A DNA stretch of 64,000 nucleotides. Origin: Azoarcus sp. L1K30 (lineage in GTDB: Bacteria; Pseudomonadota; Gammaproteobacteria; Burkholderiales; Rhodocyclaceae). Positions within the stretch are counted from its first letter, which is position 1, and the number at the start of each line of letters is the position of its first letter. The stretch is from the NCBI RefSeq assembly GCF_018122735.1, contig NZ_JAGRRD010000001.1, positions 3,267,190 through 3,331,189 on the forward strand. The letters are read 5' to 3'. Below are positions 44,250-52,284 of this stretch, in pieces. Both the position numbers and the translations under genes were made by a program. Below the pieces are notes generated by a model, which was given only the letters and a program-made list of their open reading frames with translations, searched no databases and was not told the DNA's origin.

Positions 44250-45362
44250 ATGAAACATCGATCTGGACTGGAAGGCCTGAAATCGAGGATTGCCGAGGAG
44301 TTTCGCCAACTGCTCGCGATCACTCCCAGCAACCGCCTGTGGCAAATGCCCTTTGCGGCGGCGCTCGCATCGGGCCTGCCGCTGCTGATCGGCGCGTACT
44401 TCGGGCGCATGGACTTCGGCCTGATCTCGTCGCTGGGCGGAATGGTGTTTCTCTACCTGCCGGGCTCTCCGCTGTCGCATCGCATGGTGTGGTTGATGGC
44501 ATGCGGTTTCGGCATGACTGCATGTTATGCGCTGGGCGTGATGAGCCACTTCTTTCCGCCACTGATGATGTGGGTGCTGAGCTTCATTGCCGTGCTGGCC
44601 ACGATGGTAGGCCGCTTCTACGGCCTGGGGCCACCGGGCAGCCTGTTCTTCGTGCTTGCCACCGCCATCGGCGCCTACTCGCCCGGCGTTGTCACAGAGA
44701 TTCCGCTCAAGGTCGGGCTGTTCGTGATGGGCAGCCTGCTCGCGTGCCTGATCGCATTCTTTTACAGCCTGTACACGCTGCGACTGCAGCCGCCAACGCC
44801 GGTAAAGCCACTGCCGCCGCCCACGTTCGACTATGTGATATTCGATTCGGTCGTGATCGGTGCCTTCGTCGGCATCTCGCTGGCACTGGCGCAGGTGCTG
44901 CAACTGGAGCGCCCCTACTGGGTGCCGGTAAGCTGCATTGCCGTCATTCAGGGCATGTCCCTGCGCGCCGTGTGGACCAAACAGGTGCATCGCATCGTCG
45001 GCACCGGCATCGGTCTGTTGCTGGCGTGGGGCGTGCTGATGCTGCCGCTGGACAACTGGAGCGTGTCGCTGATGATGATGGCGCTGGCGTTCGTGATCGA
45101 GACCGCTGTGGTACGCCATTACGGCTTTGCCGTTATCTTCATCACCCCGCTCACCATCCTGCTGGCCGAGGCCGCCACGTTGGGGCACGGCTCGCCTGCG
45201 GAACTGATCCATTCGCGCTTCATCGATACCATCCTGGGCTGCGTAGTGGGCCTTGTCGGCGGCGTCTGTCTGCACAGCCCGCGCTTCAGGGCAGTGGTGG
45301 GTGCCCAGTTGCGACGCCTGACCCCCTCACGGTTGATGCGGGGGGAAGGGGCCGAACCCTAG
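44250..45362 (+). CDS. FUSC-family inner membrane protein
   Basis: 370 residues with about ten hydrophobic segments in two groups and a short cytosolic loop (SLYTLRLQPPTPVKPLPPPTF) between them. This matches the FUSC family (fusaric acid and aromatic acid efflux, AaeB-like), although without the long cytosolic domain of full-length AaeB. No membrane-fusion partner gene is adjacent. It could export aromatic or other weak acids. Its stop overlaps the stop of the hydrolase gene on the other strand by 4 bp, so the two genes converge. Confidence 0.82.
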   Translation: MKHRSGLEGLKSRIAEEFRQLLAITPSNRLWQMPFAAALASGLPLLIGAYFGRMDFGLISSLGGMVFLYLPGSPLSHRMVWLMACGFGMTACYALGVMSHFFPPLMMWVLSFIAVLATMVGRFYGLGPPGSLFFVLATAIGAYSPGVVTEIPLKVGLFVMGSLLACLIAFFYSLYTLRLQPPTPVKPLPPPTFDYVIFDSVVIGAFVGISLALAQVLQLERPYWVPVSCIAVIQGMSLRAVWTKQVHRIVGTGIGLLLAWGVLMLPLDNWSVSLMMMALAFVIETAVVRHYGFAVIFITPLTILLAEAATLGHGSPAELIHSRFIDTILGCVVGLVGGVCLHSPRFRAVVGAQLRRLTPSRLMRGEGAEP

Positions 45363-46516
45363 CTCAGCCGGTACATGTTGCGGCCGATATCGAACTTCAG
45401 ACCGGATTCGGCAAATTCGCCATTCAAGGCCTCGTCGAAGAACTGCTTCACCTGCGGATTCTTCACCGGATCGCCCTCGAAGTACGCATGCTCGCTGCCC
45501 ACATGAGGCTGGTTGGTGAAATCGACATACACCGCCTGGCGCGAATCGAGCTTGTACGGGTAGTGGCCCAGGCGCGCCAGTTGCTGCTCGCCGACCTTCA
45601 TGCGTGAAGCGAGCAGGGCGCTGTCACGTTCGTTGATGGTGATGAAGATGCGGCCCCGGCACTGGATGCGGTCCACCCACTCGGCGTGGTTCTCGTTGTT
45701 GGCATCGGCCGCCACCATGACCACGTTGTCGAACAGCAGGCGATTGCCGCGATATACCGTCGACTTGAGCAGTTGCTTGAACAGATAGTTGCCCATGCTG
45801 TGCAGCATCATGCTGACGCTGAAAGGGCACCATTTCTGCGACTCTCTGGTGAAGAAATTGTCCCATTGCTCGGCGTCGATGAGGCCGGGCTTGTCCTTGT
45901 TGGCGTAGCGCGCGTTGGCCAGCGCCTCGACCCGCTGCACATGCTCTTCGTGGATCCGGTTGAGAATGTCCTCCAGTTTGCCCAGACAGCGATCGAAGGC
46001 ACCGGTCGACGCCAATGCATCGCGCTTGTCACTGAGGTAGCTGACCACGCCTTTCACGCCGCCACCATTGGCGGGCCAGGTGAAGGGCAGCACTTCGACC
46101 CCGTAGAGTTGCTCGAGTTGTTCGGCGCGATCGAGCACAGCCTCGACGTTGTTGTTGAAGCCATGCACGAAAAACACCAGGTTGCGGCCCTTCGACTTGG
46201 CCTTGCCTTTGGGCTTTTCCTTTCCGCCGAGCATCCTCGGGTTGACCCGTTCGACGATACGGCGGGCCACGTAGGCACTGGCATACAGGGGTTTCCTGTC
46301 ACCGGTATCCGGGTCAATCTCGTGTGTCAGCCCGACCTCGGCCGCCATCTCGTCGGTAATCTCGTCGGGCAGGATACGAATCCGCCACTGGCTCCCGTCG
46401 CGCACCGCCTCGGCAAGACGCAGCTCGTTGGGTCCGCGGGCGTTGGCATACGGCTTGAACGCGTCCTTGACGGTCGTCTTGGTTTCGTCGACTTCGCGAT
46501 TGGTGACGATGAACAT
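45359..46516 (-). CDS. Alpha/beta-hydrolase-like protein (DUF900-type)
   Basis: 385 residues. The core has RNLVFFVHGFNNNVEAVLDRA, the oxyanion/HGF motif of the alpha/beta hydrolase DUF900 group, then LPFTWPANGGG and a DAIASTGAFDRCL-like helix. The expected nucleophile region is SVSMMLHSMGNYLFKQLL (His-Ser-Met-Gly-Asn), with the acid near VVMVAADANNE and a late His. A serine hydrolase activity is therefore likely; substrate is unknown. No signal peptide. It is separated by 155 bp from cowN downstream of it in map order (upstream on its strand). Confidence 0.8.
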   Translation of the reverse strand: MFIVTNREVDETKTTVKDAFKPYANARGPNELRLAEAVRDGSQWRIRILPDEITDEMAAEVGLTHEIDPDTGDRKPLYASAYVARRIVERVNPRMLGGKEKPKGKAKSKGRNLVFFVHGFNNNVEAVLDRAEQLEQLYGVEVLPFTWPANGGGVKGVVSYLSDKRDALASTGAFDRCLGKLEDILNRIHEEHVQRVEALANARYANKDKPGLIDAEQWDNFFTRESQKWCPFSVSMMLHSMGNYLFKQLLKSTVYRGNRLLFDNVVMVAADANNENHAEWVDRIQCRGRIFITINERDSALLASRMKVGEQQLARLGHYPYKLDSRQAVYVDFTNQPHVGSEHAYFEGDPVKNPQVKQFFDEALNGEFAESGLKFDIGRNMYRLS

Positions 46517-46671
46517 GATCGGACTCCCCGGGACTGCTGTCCTGTTCTTTTGCGCCCTACCCGCTCGCGACGCGCCCGCACAGCCTCACGCGCCGACCCC
46601 GCCATCACCTCAATGGCATGTCTCTGCACTATAGCCGAGCACCGCGCACGTTCAAGGCCGACGACTTGCCG

Positions 46672-46977
46672 TCAAAAGCACTGCTCTTCAAGCTGTTCCA
46701 GCAGTTCAAGCGCTTCATGATCGTGATGACGCTCGAACAGTTCGCGCACCGGGTTGACGAAGCTCGCGAGCAGCAGCAGGTCGTCACAACGCACGCCGCT
46801 GGTGGCCACGCGGCGTTCCTTCAACAGATCGAGCAGGGCCTGCTCATCAGGATCTTCGCTACGCAGGCGTAGCAATAGTTCCATCACGCGATGGGCATTG
46901 CCGTCGCAGTCAATCCCCTTGAAGCTGACATAGCGATCGGGTTGAGGAATACGGCAGGAAATCGGGTCGGTGCTCAT
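46672..46977 (-). CDS. cowN: CowN, protects nitrogenase from carbon monoxide
   Basis: 101 residues. The start at 46977 (MSTDPISCRIPQPDRYVSF) matches the family N-terminus. Diagnostic segments are DRYVSFKGIDCDGNAHRVM near residue 13, DDLLLLASFVNPVRELFE and the acidic end ALELLEQLEEQC. CowN binds nitrogenase and sustains N2 fixation when CO is present; in Rhodospirillum its expression depends on the CO sensors CooA and RcoM. A Crp/Fnr protein resembling CooA is encoded 2.6 kb away, and a CooA-like box lies just upstream of the gene. No nif genes are in view. Confidence 0.88.
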   Translation of the reverse strand: MSTDPISCRIPQPDRYVSFKGIDCDGNAHRVMELLLRLRSEDPDEQALLDLLKERRVATSGVRCDDLLLLASFVNPVRELFERHHDHEALELLEQLEEQCF

Positions 46978-47038
46978 GACAGTCCGGTCGAGGAGGTTGC
47001 ACAAGCGCACATCATCGCGGTCCTTCGCCACGGTTGTC

Positions 47039-47054
47039 TGTCGCGTAGACGACG
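47039..47054. promoter_or_regulatory. CooA-like (or NifA-like) binding site upstream of cowN
   Basis: TGTCG-CGTAGA-CGACG lies 62-77 bp upstream of the cowN ATG. It matches the CooA half-site pattern TGTCR-N6-YGACA at nine of ten positions. It also matches the NifA pattern TGT-N10-ACA except for the last base. No sigma-54 -24/-12 element with correct spacing is seen between it and cowN, which favours the Crp/Fnr-type reading. Confidence 0.5.
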
Positions 47055-47100
47055 AAACTTGCGACGAGTCGGCGGACAACAACAGGCCATCGTGGGCGGC

Positions 47101-48429
47101 TTACACGGGCGCGACCTTTCCGACGCGCCAGAACCGGCCAATGATCGGCTTGACGCTGACGCCATGGAAAATGATCGACAGCGTCACCACGACCAGCGTC
47201 AATTGGATGAGTTCCAGTGCCACGGACTGCGGCAGACCGTGCTGAATGGCATACATGAGGTAATACAGCGATCCGATACCGCGCACCCCGAACCATCCTG
47301 AAAGCGCTCTGATCCGCCACGGGGTGCGGGTTCCGATCAAGCCGATGAAGACACTGAGCGGACGCGCGACGAGAAACAGGAACAGTGCAAGACCGACCGC
47401 GCGCACGCTCCAGGAATTGACGAACAGGGTACCGCCGACCAGCAGGATCAGCACGACTTCGGAGAGGCGCTCGAGATATTCCTTGAACGCCAGCGCACCA
47501 CCGCTGATCCCGGCGCCGTGGGCATTGTGTTCCGCCTCGTGTTCCGTCTCGCCAAGGCCAGGCTGGGCCGCTTCGCGGACGGGTTCGGGCACAGCCGCGA
47601 CGACGCCGGTCTCGTTCGCGAGCCGGTATTCGGTCTGGCGCAAGGCGACGGCAGCAAAGAAAACTGCCAGAAAACCCCAGGCATTCGCCATGACGCAAAC
47701 GCCATACACCACGCCAATCAGTCCGAGCCCGAGGAAATCGTCCATCAGCCCATACGCGGGCCAACGTTTGCGCAACGCGTGCCCCGCCCGCGCCAGGGCC
47801 GTCCCGCCGGCTACACCGATCGCCAGCGCTGCGGCCGTCGCCCACAGCACGTCCATCAGCACCCAGCGCAATCCCGTGTCGCCGAGATCATGCAGGCCGA
47901 GCAGACCCAGACCGAGAACGACAAAGGGAAATGCACTGCCGTCGTTCATGCCGGCTTCGCAGGTGAGTGCAAAGCGCAGGCGATCCCGGTCTCCCGGATG
48001 ACGAATCTGCACCTCGGTCGCCAGCACCGGGTCGGTCGGCGCCACGATGGCACCAAGCAGGATGGCTGCGCCAATCTGCATGCCGAGAACGTAGTACGCG
48101 AATGCAGCCACCATCCCGACGGTCAGCGCCATCGACAGCGTAGCGAGCAGAATCGGCACACGCCAGCGCGGCAGGCTGAACGGCACCGGCATCTTCACCC
48201 CTGCGGCAAACAGCGAGATAAGTGCCGCAACCTCGGTCAGCACCTCCAGCAAAGCGGACTGCTTGAGCGGGTTGAAATGAAACAGTCCGAGTATGGTCGG
48301 CCCAACGGTGACGCCCACTGCCAGATAGACGATGGCGGAAGTCACCGGGAGGCGCTTGAGCAGGGCCGAGGTCAGACCCATCGCCAGCAGCAGCGAGCCG
48401 ACGAGCAGAATCCAGGAAGCATTAGACAT
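47101..48429 (-). CDS. CPA1-type cation/proton antiporter
   Basis: 442 residues with about twelve TMs. ATG at 48429 opens MSNASWILLVGSLLLAMGL; the sequence further upstream is not membrane-like. Ion-binding motifs are LLGAIVAPTDPVLATEVQI (the TDP motif of NhaP-type CPA1 antiporters) and CEAGMNDGSAFPFV (the ND motif). A hydrophilic Glu/His-rich loop (LGETEHEAEHNAHG) sits in the middle. It should exchange Na+ or K+ for H+ at the inner membrane for pH and salt homeostasis. cowN follows 123 bp downstream but has its own candidate control site. Confidence 0.88.
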   Translation of the reverse strand: MSNASWILLVGSLLLAMGLTSALLKRLPVTSAIVYLAVGVTVGPTILGLFHFNPLKQSALLEVLTEVAALISLFAAGVKMPVPFSLPRWRVPILLATLSMALTVGMVAAFAYYVLGMQIGAAILLGAIVAPTDPVLATEVQIRHPGDRDRLRFALTCEAGMNDGSAFPFVVLGLGLLGLHDLGDTGLRWVLMDVLWATAAALAIGVAGGTALARAGHALRKRWPAYGLMDDFLGLGLIGVVYGVCVMANAWGFLAVFFAAVALRQTEYRLANETGVVAAVPEPVREAAQPGLGETEHEAEHNAHGAGISGGALAFKEYLERLSEVVLILLVGGTLFVNSWSVRAVGLALFLFLVARPLSVFIGLIGTRTPWRIRALSGWFGVRGIGSLYYLMYAIQHGLPQSVALELIQLTLVVVTLSIIFHGVSVKPIIGRFWRVGKVAPV

Positions 48430-48756
48430 GGTTTGGCACTTTTCAATGAGAGCACTCGCCCCGCGTGGTGAAAGGTGCCGTACATGTGGCGCCCGGCAAC
48501 ACGCGGGACAGCGCGAGTATTGCGCAAATCCATGCGCAGCCGCGCGACCGTTTCCATCGGTTACGCTTGCGGTACGCAATGGCGTCGGAATCGCATACCG
48601 TTCCACTCCATGCCCCAGAAAGCCGCAGGCACTCTTGCGTGACGCCCCGCCACTCCAGCGTGCACAGGCGCTCCGGCAAGCTGCTGCCCCTATTCCGGCC
48701 GGTAAACGGACAAGGCCCCATCCTGCGGGGCCTTGTCTTGTGGATGAGCGTTGATC
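48430..48756. other. Intergenic region between the antiporter and phasin genes
   Basis: 327 bp without a supportable gene. The right part holds the phasin terminator and the left part the antiporter promoter. I see nothing else definite in it. Confidence 0.5.
48710..48736. terminator. Terminator hairpin after the phasin gene
   Basis: A perfect 10-bp stem (ACAAGGCCCC at 48710-48719 with GGGGCCTTGT at 48727-48736) and 7-nt loop, 20 bp past the phasin stop on the minus strand. The T tract is poor in both directions, but stem strength and position support termination. Confidence 0.65.
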
Positions 48757-49236
48757 TTATGCCGTTTTCTTCGCCTTCACCTCGATGGAGTCGCTCAGCT
48801 TCTCCGTCATTTCAGTCGCTGCCTTGACGCCGGCAGCGGTCATGTCGCTGACCTGCTGAGTGGCCTTCTTCACCATGTCGAGCACCGGCGCCATCGCCGC
48901 AACGTTGTCACCCAACGAGGACATTTGCTCGTTCATGATCTTGGCAAACATCATTTGCATGTCCTTTGACACTTCCTGGACATCGCGCACGTATTTCATC
49001 ATCTGCTCGCTTACCTTCTCGCCCAATGGCGCGGTCAGCGTCTTCAGGTCATCCGCATCCTTGACTTTGGCATACGACTGCGTCAGCGCAACACCCTCTT
49101 CAACGAAGGAACGAGCAGCCGCCAGATTGAGGGCCGTCAGACGCTCCAGACTCGTCAGTGTGACTTCCGACAACTTCGCGGCGGCCTCGATATTGCTCTT
49201 CAGTGCGTCGGTTTGTGCATTTGCAAACTTTGTCAT
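48757..49236 (-). CDS. phaP: Phasin, PHA granule-associated protein
   Basis: 159 residues. ATG at 49236 with GAGGAAGAAC upstream. The sequence is almost wholly amphipathic helix: KFANAQTDALKSNIEAA, SLERLTALNLAAARSFVEEG, then a long middle helix and the Lys/Ala-rich end VKAATEMTEKLSDSIEVKAKK. This is the pattern of Phasin_2-type proteins that coat polyhydroxyalkanoate granules and control their size. It is monocistronic with its own terminator and an upstream palindrome overlapping a -10 box, as expected for a gene repressed when no PHA is present. Confidence 0.92.
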   Translation of the reverse strand: MTKFANAQTDALKSNIEAAAKLSEVTLTSLERLTALNLAAARSFVEEGVALTQSYAKVKDADDLKTLTAPLGEKVSEQMMKYVRDVQEVSKDMQMMFAKIMNEQMSSLGDNVAAMAPVLDMVKKATQQVSDMTAAGVKAATEMTEKLSDSIEVKAKKTA

Positions 49237-49598
49237 GGTGTTCTTCCTCTTCAGTGCTCGTGAGTGGATATAGCAGGAACGAAAGCGACGCCCCACCCGA
49301 TGCCTTCGCATCGCCGTGCCGCCAACCGCTTGCTGTGACGCAGCACGTATCTGTCAGTGTGGCGCCAGAATCGCAGGAGTCAAATTATATTTGCGTGAAT
49401 CTCACGCAGTATTGCAAGCGAATGATTCCCCGTGCAGAAGACATAATAAGTCATTGTTTAATAATGCCTGTAAAGTCATTATTGCATGCGATCGTTTCAG
49501 TCATTTCTGCGTCGGTTCGAACCCTGAATCACCTATATCGACAAATTCGTTTGTCATTGCTGCGACGCGATACCGCATCCTATTCAGTGCGCTGAAAC
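49237..49598. other. Phasin upstream region and 3' flank of the Crp/Fnr gene
   Basis: 362 bp, AT-richer in the middle (49380-49560). It carries the phasin promoter and operator. An 8-bp direct repeat AAGTCATT occurs at about 49447 and 49474. No gene is evident. Confidence 0.5.
49384..49408 (-). promoter_or_regulatory. Phasin promoter -10 box and adjoining palindromic operator
   Basis: On the minus strand a perfect TATAAT (49384-49389) lies directly beside TGCGTGA-N3-TCACGCA (49392-49408), a 7-bp perfect inverted repeat. The repeat falls between -10 and -35, where a repressor would block RNA polymerase. PhaR is the usual phasin repressor and binds TGC/GCA-containing sites, so it is the natural candidate (inference). 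The implied 5' leader is about 140 nt. Confidence 0.5.
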
Positions 49599-50291
49599 CT
49601 AAGGCCTTCTCCCTTCATCGGACGACCACTGTTCGAGCGCACCGAGGCGGTGCACGCGGAGGCAATGCCGACCACGGCGTTCGAGAATGCCGCGCCTCAC
49701 CATCGCACTCATGTGTGCAGAGACGGTCTGACGCGTCGTGCCAAGCAACAGCGCGACGTCGCCCAGCGAAAGGCTGAGCGGCACCAGCCAACCATCACCG
49801 TCGGAACAACCCCGCTGCCGGGTGGTCTCGACCAGATAGCCGGCAAGACGTGCGCCGACGTCCTGCAGCGACAGACGCTCGATACGACGGATCACATCGT
49901 TGAGCAGTTTGCCCAACGCACGCATCAGGAAGGGCGTGAGCCCGGGTTGCGCTGCCATGCGTTCGGCAAACCGCCGCGTATCCATGGCAATGATGGCACT
50001 CGTCCCCATGCTGGATAGATAGGCCGGGGTATGCGTACTGAAGATATCACCCGGTTCGAGAATGGAGAGTGTCAGTTCGCGCTCATCGCTTGCGACGTAG
50101 GCACGCACCCTGCCCGCAACCACGATGAATACGCGATCGACGGCACTCTCCGGCGTGGCAATGAGTTGTCCCTTGCCATACTGGATGCGCTGGAAACCGT
50201 CGATGAAATTACGCCCCGACTCGGCATTCAGAAAAGCCAGGAAACCGGGCGCCGCCGATGCGTCAGGCGCGGGGCGAGAATGGTCTTGCAT
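49599..50291 (-). CDS. Crp/Fnr-family regulator resembling the CO sensor CooA
   Basis: 230 residues. The cyclic-nucleotide-type beta roll contains RVFIVVAGRVRAYVASDERELTLSIL and GDIFSTHTPAYL. Aligned by eye to Rhodospirillum CooA (GDMFCMHSG), His87 here matches the heme ligand His77 and Ser85 replaces Cys75. There are no FNR-type Fe-S cysteines and the CRP cAMP-binding Arg/Ser pattern is absent. The HTH recognition helix TTRQTVSAHMSAM shares the RQT-x-S pattern with CooA (SSRQTTS). A CO- or redox-sensing role is inferred, supported by cowN nearby. Other Crp/Fnr subfamilies, such as DNR, remain possible. Confidence 0.72.
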   Translation of the reverse strand: MQDHSRPAPDASAAPGFLAFLNAESGRNFIDGFQRIQYGKGQLIATPESAVDRVFIVVAGRVRAYVASDERELTLSILEPGDIFSTHTPAYLSSMGTSAIIAMDTRRFAERMAAQPGLTPFLMRALGKLLNDVIRRIERLSLQDVGARLAGYLVETTRQRGCSDGDGWLVPLSLSLGDVALLLGTTRQTVSAHMSAMVRRGILERRGRHCLRVHRLGALEQWSSDEGRRP

Positions 50292-50421
50292 GACTTCCCG
50301 TCACAATGTTCATGGTTCGTGAAAGGCCGATTATGCCTTGGCAGCCACACTTCATCCCCCCGTTTCCAACTTCGCCGTATCGATCGTCGCGCGTCGCCCG
50401 CTAGGTGCAGTCTCCCCGCCT

Positions 50422-50437
50422 TGTCGCAAACGAGACA
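50422..50437. promoter_or_regulatory. NifA-type upstream activator site (also CooA-like box)
   Basis: TGTCG-CAAACG-AGACA. It is a full match to the NifA site TGT-N10-ACA and a nine-of-ten match to TGTCR-N6-YGACA. It lies about 45-60 bp upstream of the candidate sigma-54 promoter at 50481, within the distance range for NifA activation, in the gap between the Crp/Fnr gene and the AAA ATPase gene. Confidence 0.5.
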
Positions 50438-50480
50438 GCAGATCCAGCGCCGTTTTACTTTAATTTCAATAATTTGAAAC

Positions 50481-50496
50481 TGGTACGCCAATTGCA
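50481..50496 (+). promoter_or_regulatory. Candidate sigma-54 promoter of the AAA ATPase gene
   Basis: TGGTAC-GCCAA-TTGCA has GG and GC separated by exactly 10 nt, matching the TGGYAC-N5-TTGCA -24/-12 consensus. The predicted start would be near 50507, giving a short leader to the GTG at 50544. Confidence 0.65.
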
Positions 50497-50543
50497 GACA
50501 TGTTCCTCAAGGGTAGTCGGACCCAGTTACCGGAGATGGACCA

Positions 50544-52241
50544 GTGAAACTGCAGATTGAACGCGCGGTGGCCGATGCGATGTGCGCGCGCTTCCCGGCC
50601 TGGCACGGCTATCGTGAACAGCTGAAGATCTCGAGCCGCATGGAAGTGCCGATCGACGCGCTCGATGCGGAACGCCTGACCGTCCTCATCGGGCTCTACC
50701 GCGAACAACCCGCCAGCGGCGCCAGGGTGGCGATGCTTGACGCCATGAATGCGCTGTTCGACACCCAGGCGCCCGCGTTCCACGAAACCGACATCGAAGC
50801 CATGGTCCCGGCACTGGTCGCCTGGCTTGCACAAGGCGAGCGCGGCTGGCTGTTTCATGTCGATGGCTCGGGAATCGTCAAGCCACACGTGGTATCGCGC
50901 ATCGACTACACACCCGCGGGCACCGAGGAGCGCGCCCGCATCGTGCTCGACCTGAAAGCCAACAGTTGCGGCAAGGTCGTGCACAGCAACCTCTTCATCG
51001 GCGAACGCGAGCTGGCGGGGCGCAATATCGCGCAGATTCTTGCGGCAAAGGGCTACCTGCGTGAGACCCCGGCGCTGATCGCCGCCTACGATGAAGGCCT
51101 GGCCCGTTATCACGCCTGGCGTGGAGAATATTCGGCGCAGTTTTCCGGCACCGGCCTGGGCCTGCTGGCCGAGGACCCGACTGCAACCCATCGCAATACC
51201 GACTGGTCGCGCAAGAACTCGGTGGTACTGTCGACCAGCGGCCAGGCCGCGCGCCTGGTCAACGACGAGGCCATCCTGCTCAACCGCGAGCTCACGCTGG
51301 AAATCAGCGGCAACCTGCTCACCCAGTTGCTCAAGCGTGCCGACCGCAATGCGGTGTTCTCGCGCGAGACCGAACGCCGACTCGCCGATCTCGCCGAAAC
51401 CATGCCCACCCGGCTCTTCACCCAGGTGCCGATCCACGGCTACGTGCTGCTCTACCACCTTGAACTGCACCACCACGTCTGGGTCCATGTCGATCAGCTG
51501 AGCCCCTATCGCTACCGGCCCGAGTTGAAGGACAAGCTGGTGCTGCCGCCCGAGCAGGTGGACCTGATCGACATCCTGACCGCGGAAATGGACATGCTGA
51601 TGGACGACATCGTCGAGGGCAAGTCCGGCGGCACCACGGTGCTGTGCACCGGGCCTGCCGGTGTGGGCAAGACGCTGACGGCCGAGGTGTATGCGGAGAT
51701 CATCCAGCGTCCCTTGTACCGGGTGCATTCCGGTCAGCTCGGGCTCGACGTCGCGGCAATGGAAAAGACCTTGCGCGAAGCCCTGATCCGCGCCCAGCGC
51801 TGGGGCGCAGTCATGCTGATCGACGAGGCCGATGTCTACATCCGCCGCCGCGACGACCAGTTGGCCACCAACGCCGTCGTGGGCGTGTTCCTGCGCGTGC
51901 TGGAGTACTTCAATGGCCTGCTGTTCCTCACCACCAACCGCATGGACGACATCGACGAGGCCATCGTCTCACGCTGCATCGCGATGATCCGGTATGCGGC
52001 GCCTTCAGAGGCCGAGCGTCAACGGATCTGGGGCGTAATGGCTGCGCAGTTCGGTCTGAACATGGGAGAAGGCATGCCCGCAACACTGGCAAGGCGATTT
52101 CCCCAAGTCACCGGCCGTGACATCAAGGGCCTGGCCAAGCTGGTGGCGAAGTACTGCACGCACAAGGCCGTCGAGCCCGACCTGCCGGTGTTCGAGCGCT
52201 GTGCAATCTTCCGCGGCATGAACCTGACCCCGGGTGGCTGA
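50544..52241 (+). CDS. AAA-family ATPase, possibly sigma-54/NifA controlled
   Basis: 565 residues, GTG start with GGAGATGG upstream. The N-terminal 340 residues are alpha/beta and match no family I can name. The AAA domain follows: Walker A CTGPAGVGKTLTAEVYA near residue 370, Walker B AVMLIDEADVYIRRR, sensor 1 LLFLTTNRMDDID and the arginine-finger region EAIVSRCIAMIRY. It resembles stand-alone FtsH/Bcs1-like ATPases that remodel proteins. No protease domain is present. The promoter suggests expression under nitrogen limitation, so it may act as a chaperone-like factor in nitrogen fixation (inference). It is divergent from the CooA-like regulator. Confidence 0.82.
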   Translation: MKLQIERAVADAMCARFPAWHGYREQLKISSRMEVPIDALDAERLTVLIGLYREQPASGARVAMLDAMNALFDTQAPAFHETDIEAMVPALVAWLAQGERGWLFHVDGSGIVKPHVVSRIDYTPAGTEERARIVLDLKANSCGKVVHSNLFIGERELAGRNIAQILAAKGYLRETPALIAAYDEGLARYHAWRGEYSAQFSGTGLGLLAEDPTATHRNTDWSRKNSVVLSTSGQAARLVNDEAILLNRELTLEISGNLLTQLLKRADRNAVFSRETERRLADLAETMPTRLFTQVPIHGYVLLYHLELHHHVWVHVDQLSPYRYRPELKDKLVLPPEQVDLIDILTAEMDMLMDDIVEGKSGGTTVLCTGPAGVGKTLTAEVYAEIIQRPLYRVHSGQLGLDVAAMEKTLREALIRAQRWGAVMLIDEADVYIRRRDDQLATNAVVGVFLRVLEYFNGLLFLTTNRMDDIDEAIVSRCIAMIRYAAPSEAERQRIWGVMAAQFGLNMGEGMPATLARRFPQVTGRDIKGLAKLVAKYCTHKAVEPDLPVFERCAIFRGMNLTPGG

Positions 52242-52284
52242 CCTGGCGTGTCCCGCGCCCGACCCGGCCTCACTCTAGCCGCGG

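Noticed and set aside
47039-47054. Sigma-54 promoter directly upstream of cowN
   Set aside because: A GTGGCGAAGGACCGC stretch on the minus strand has only 9 nt between GG and GC, one short of the strict spacing.
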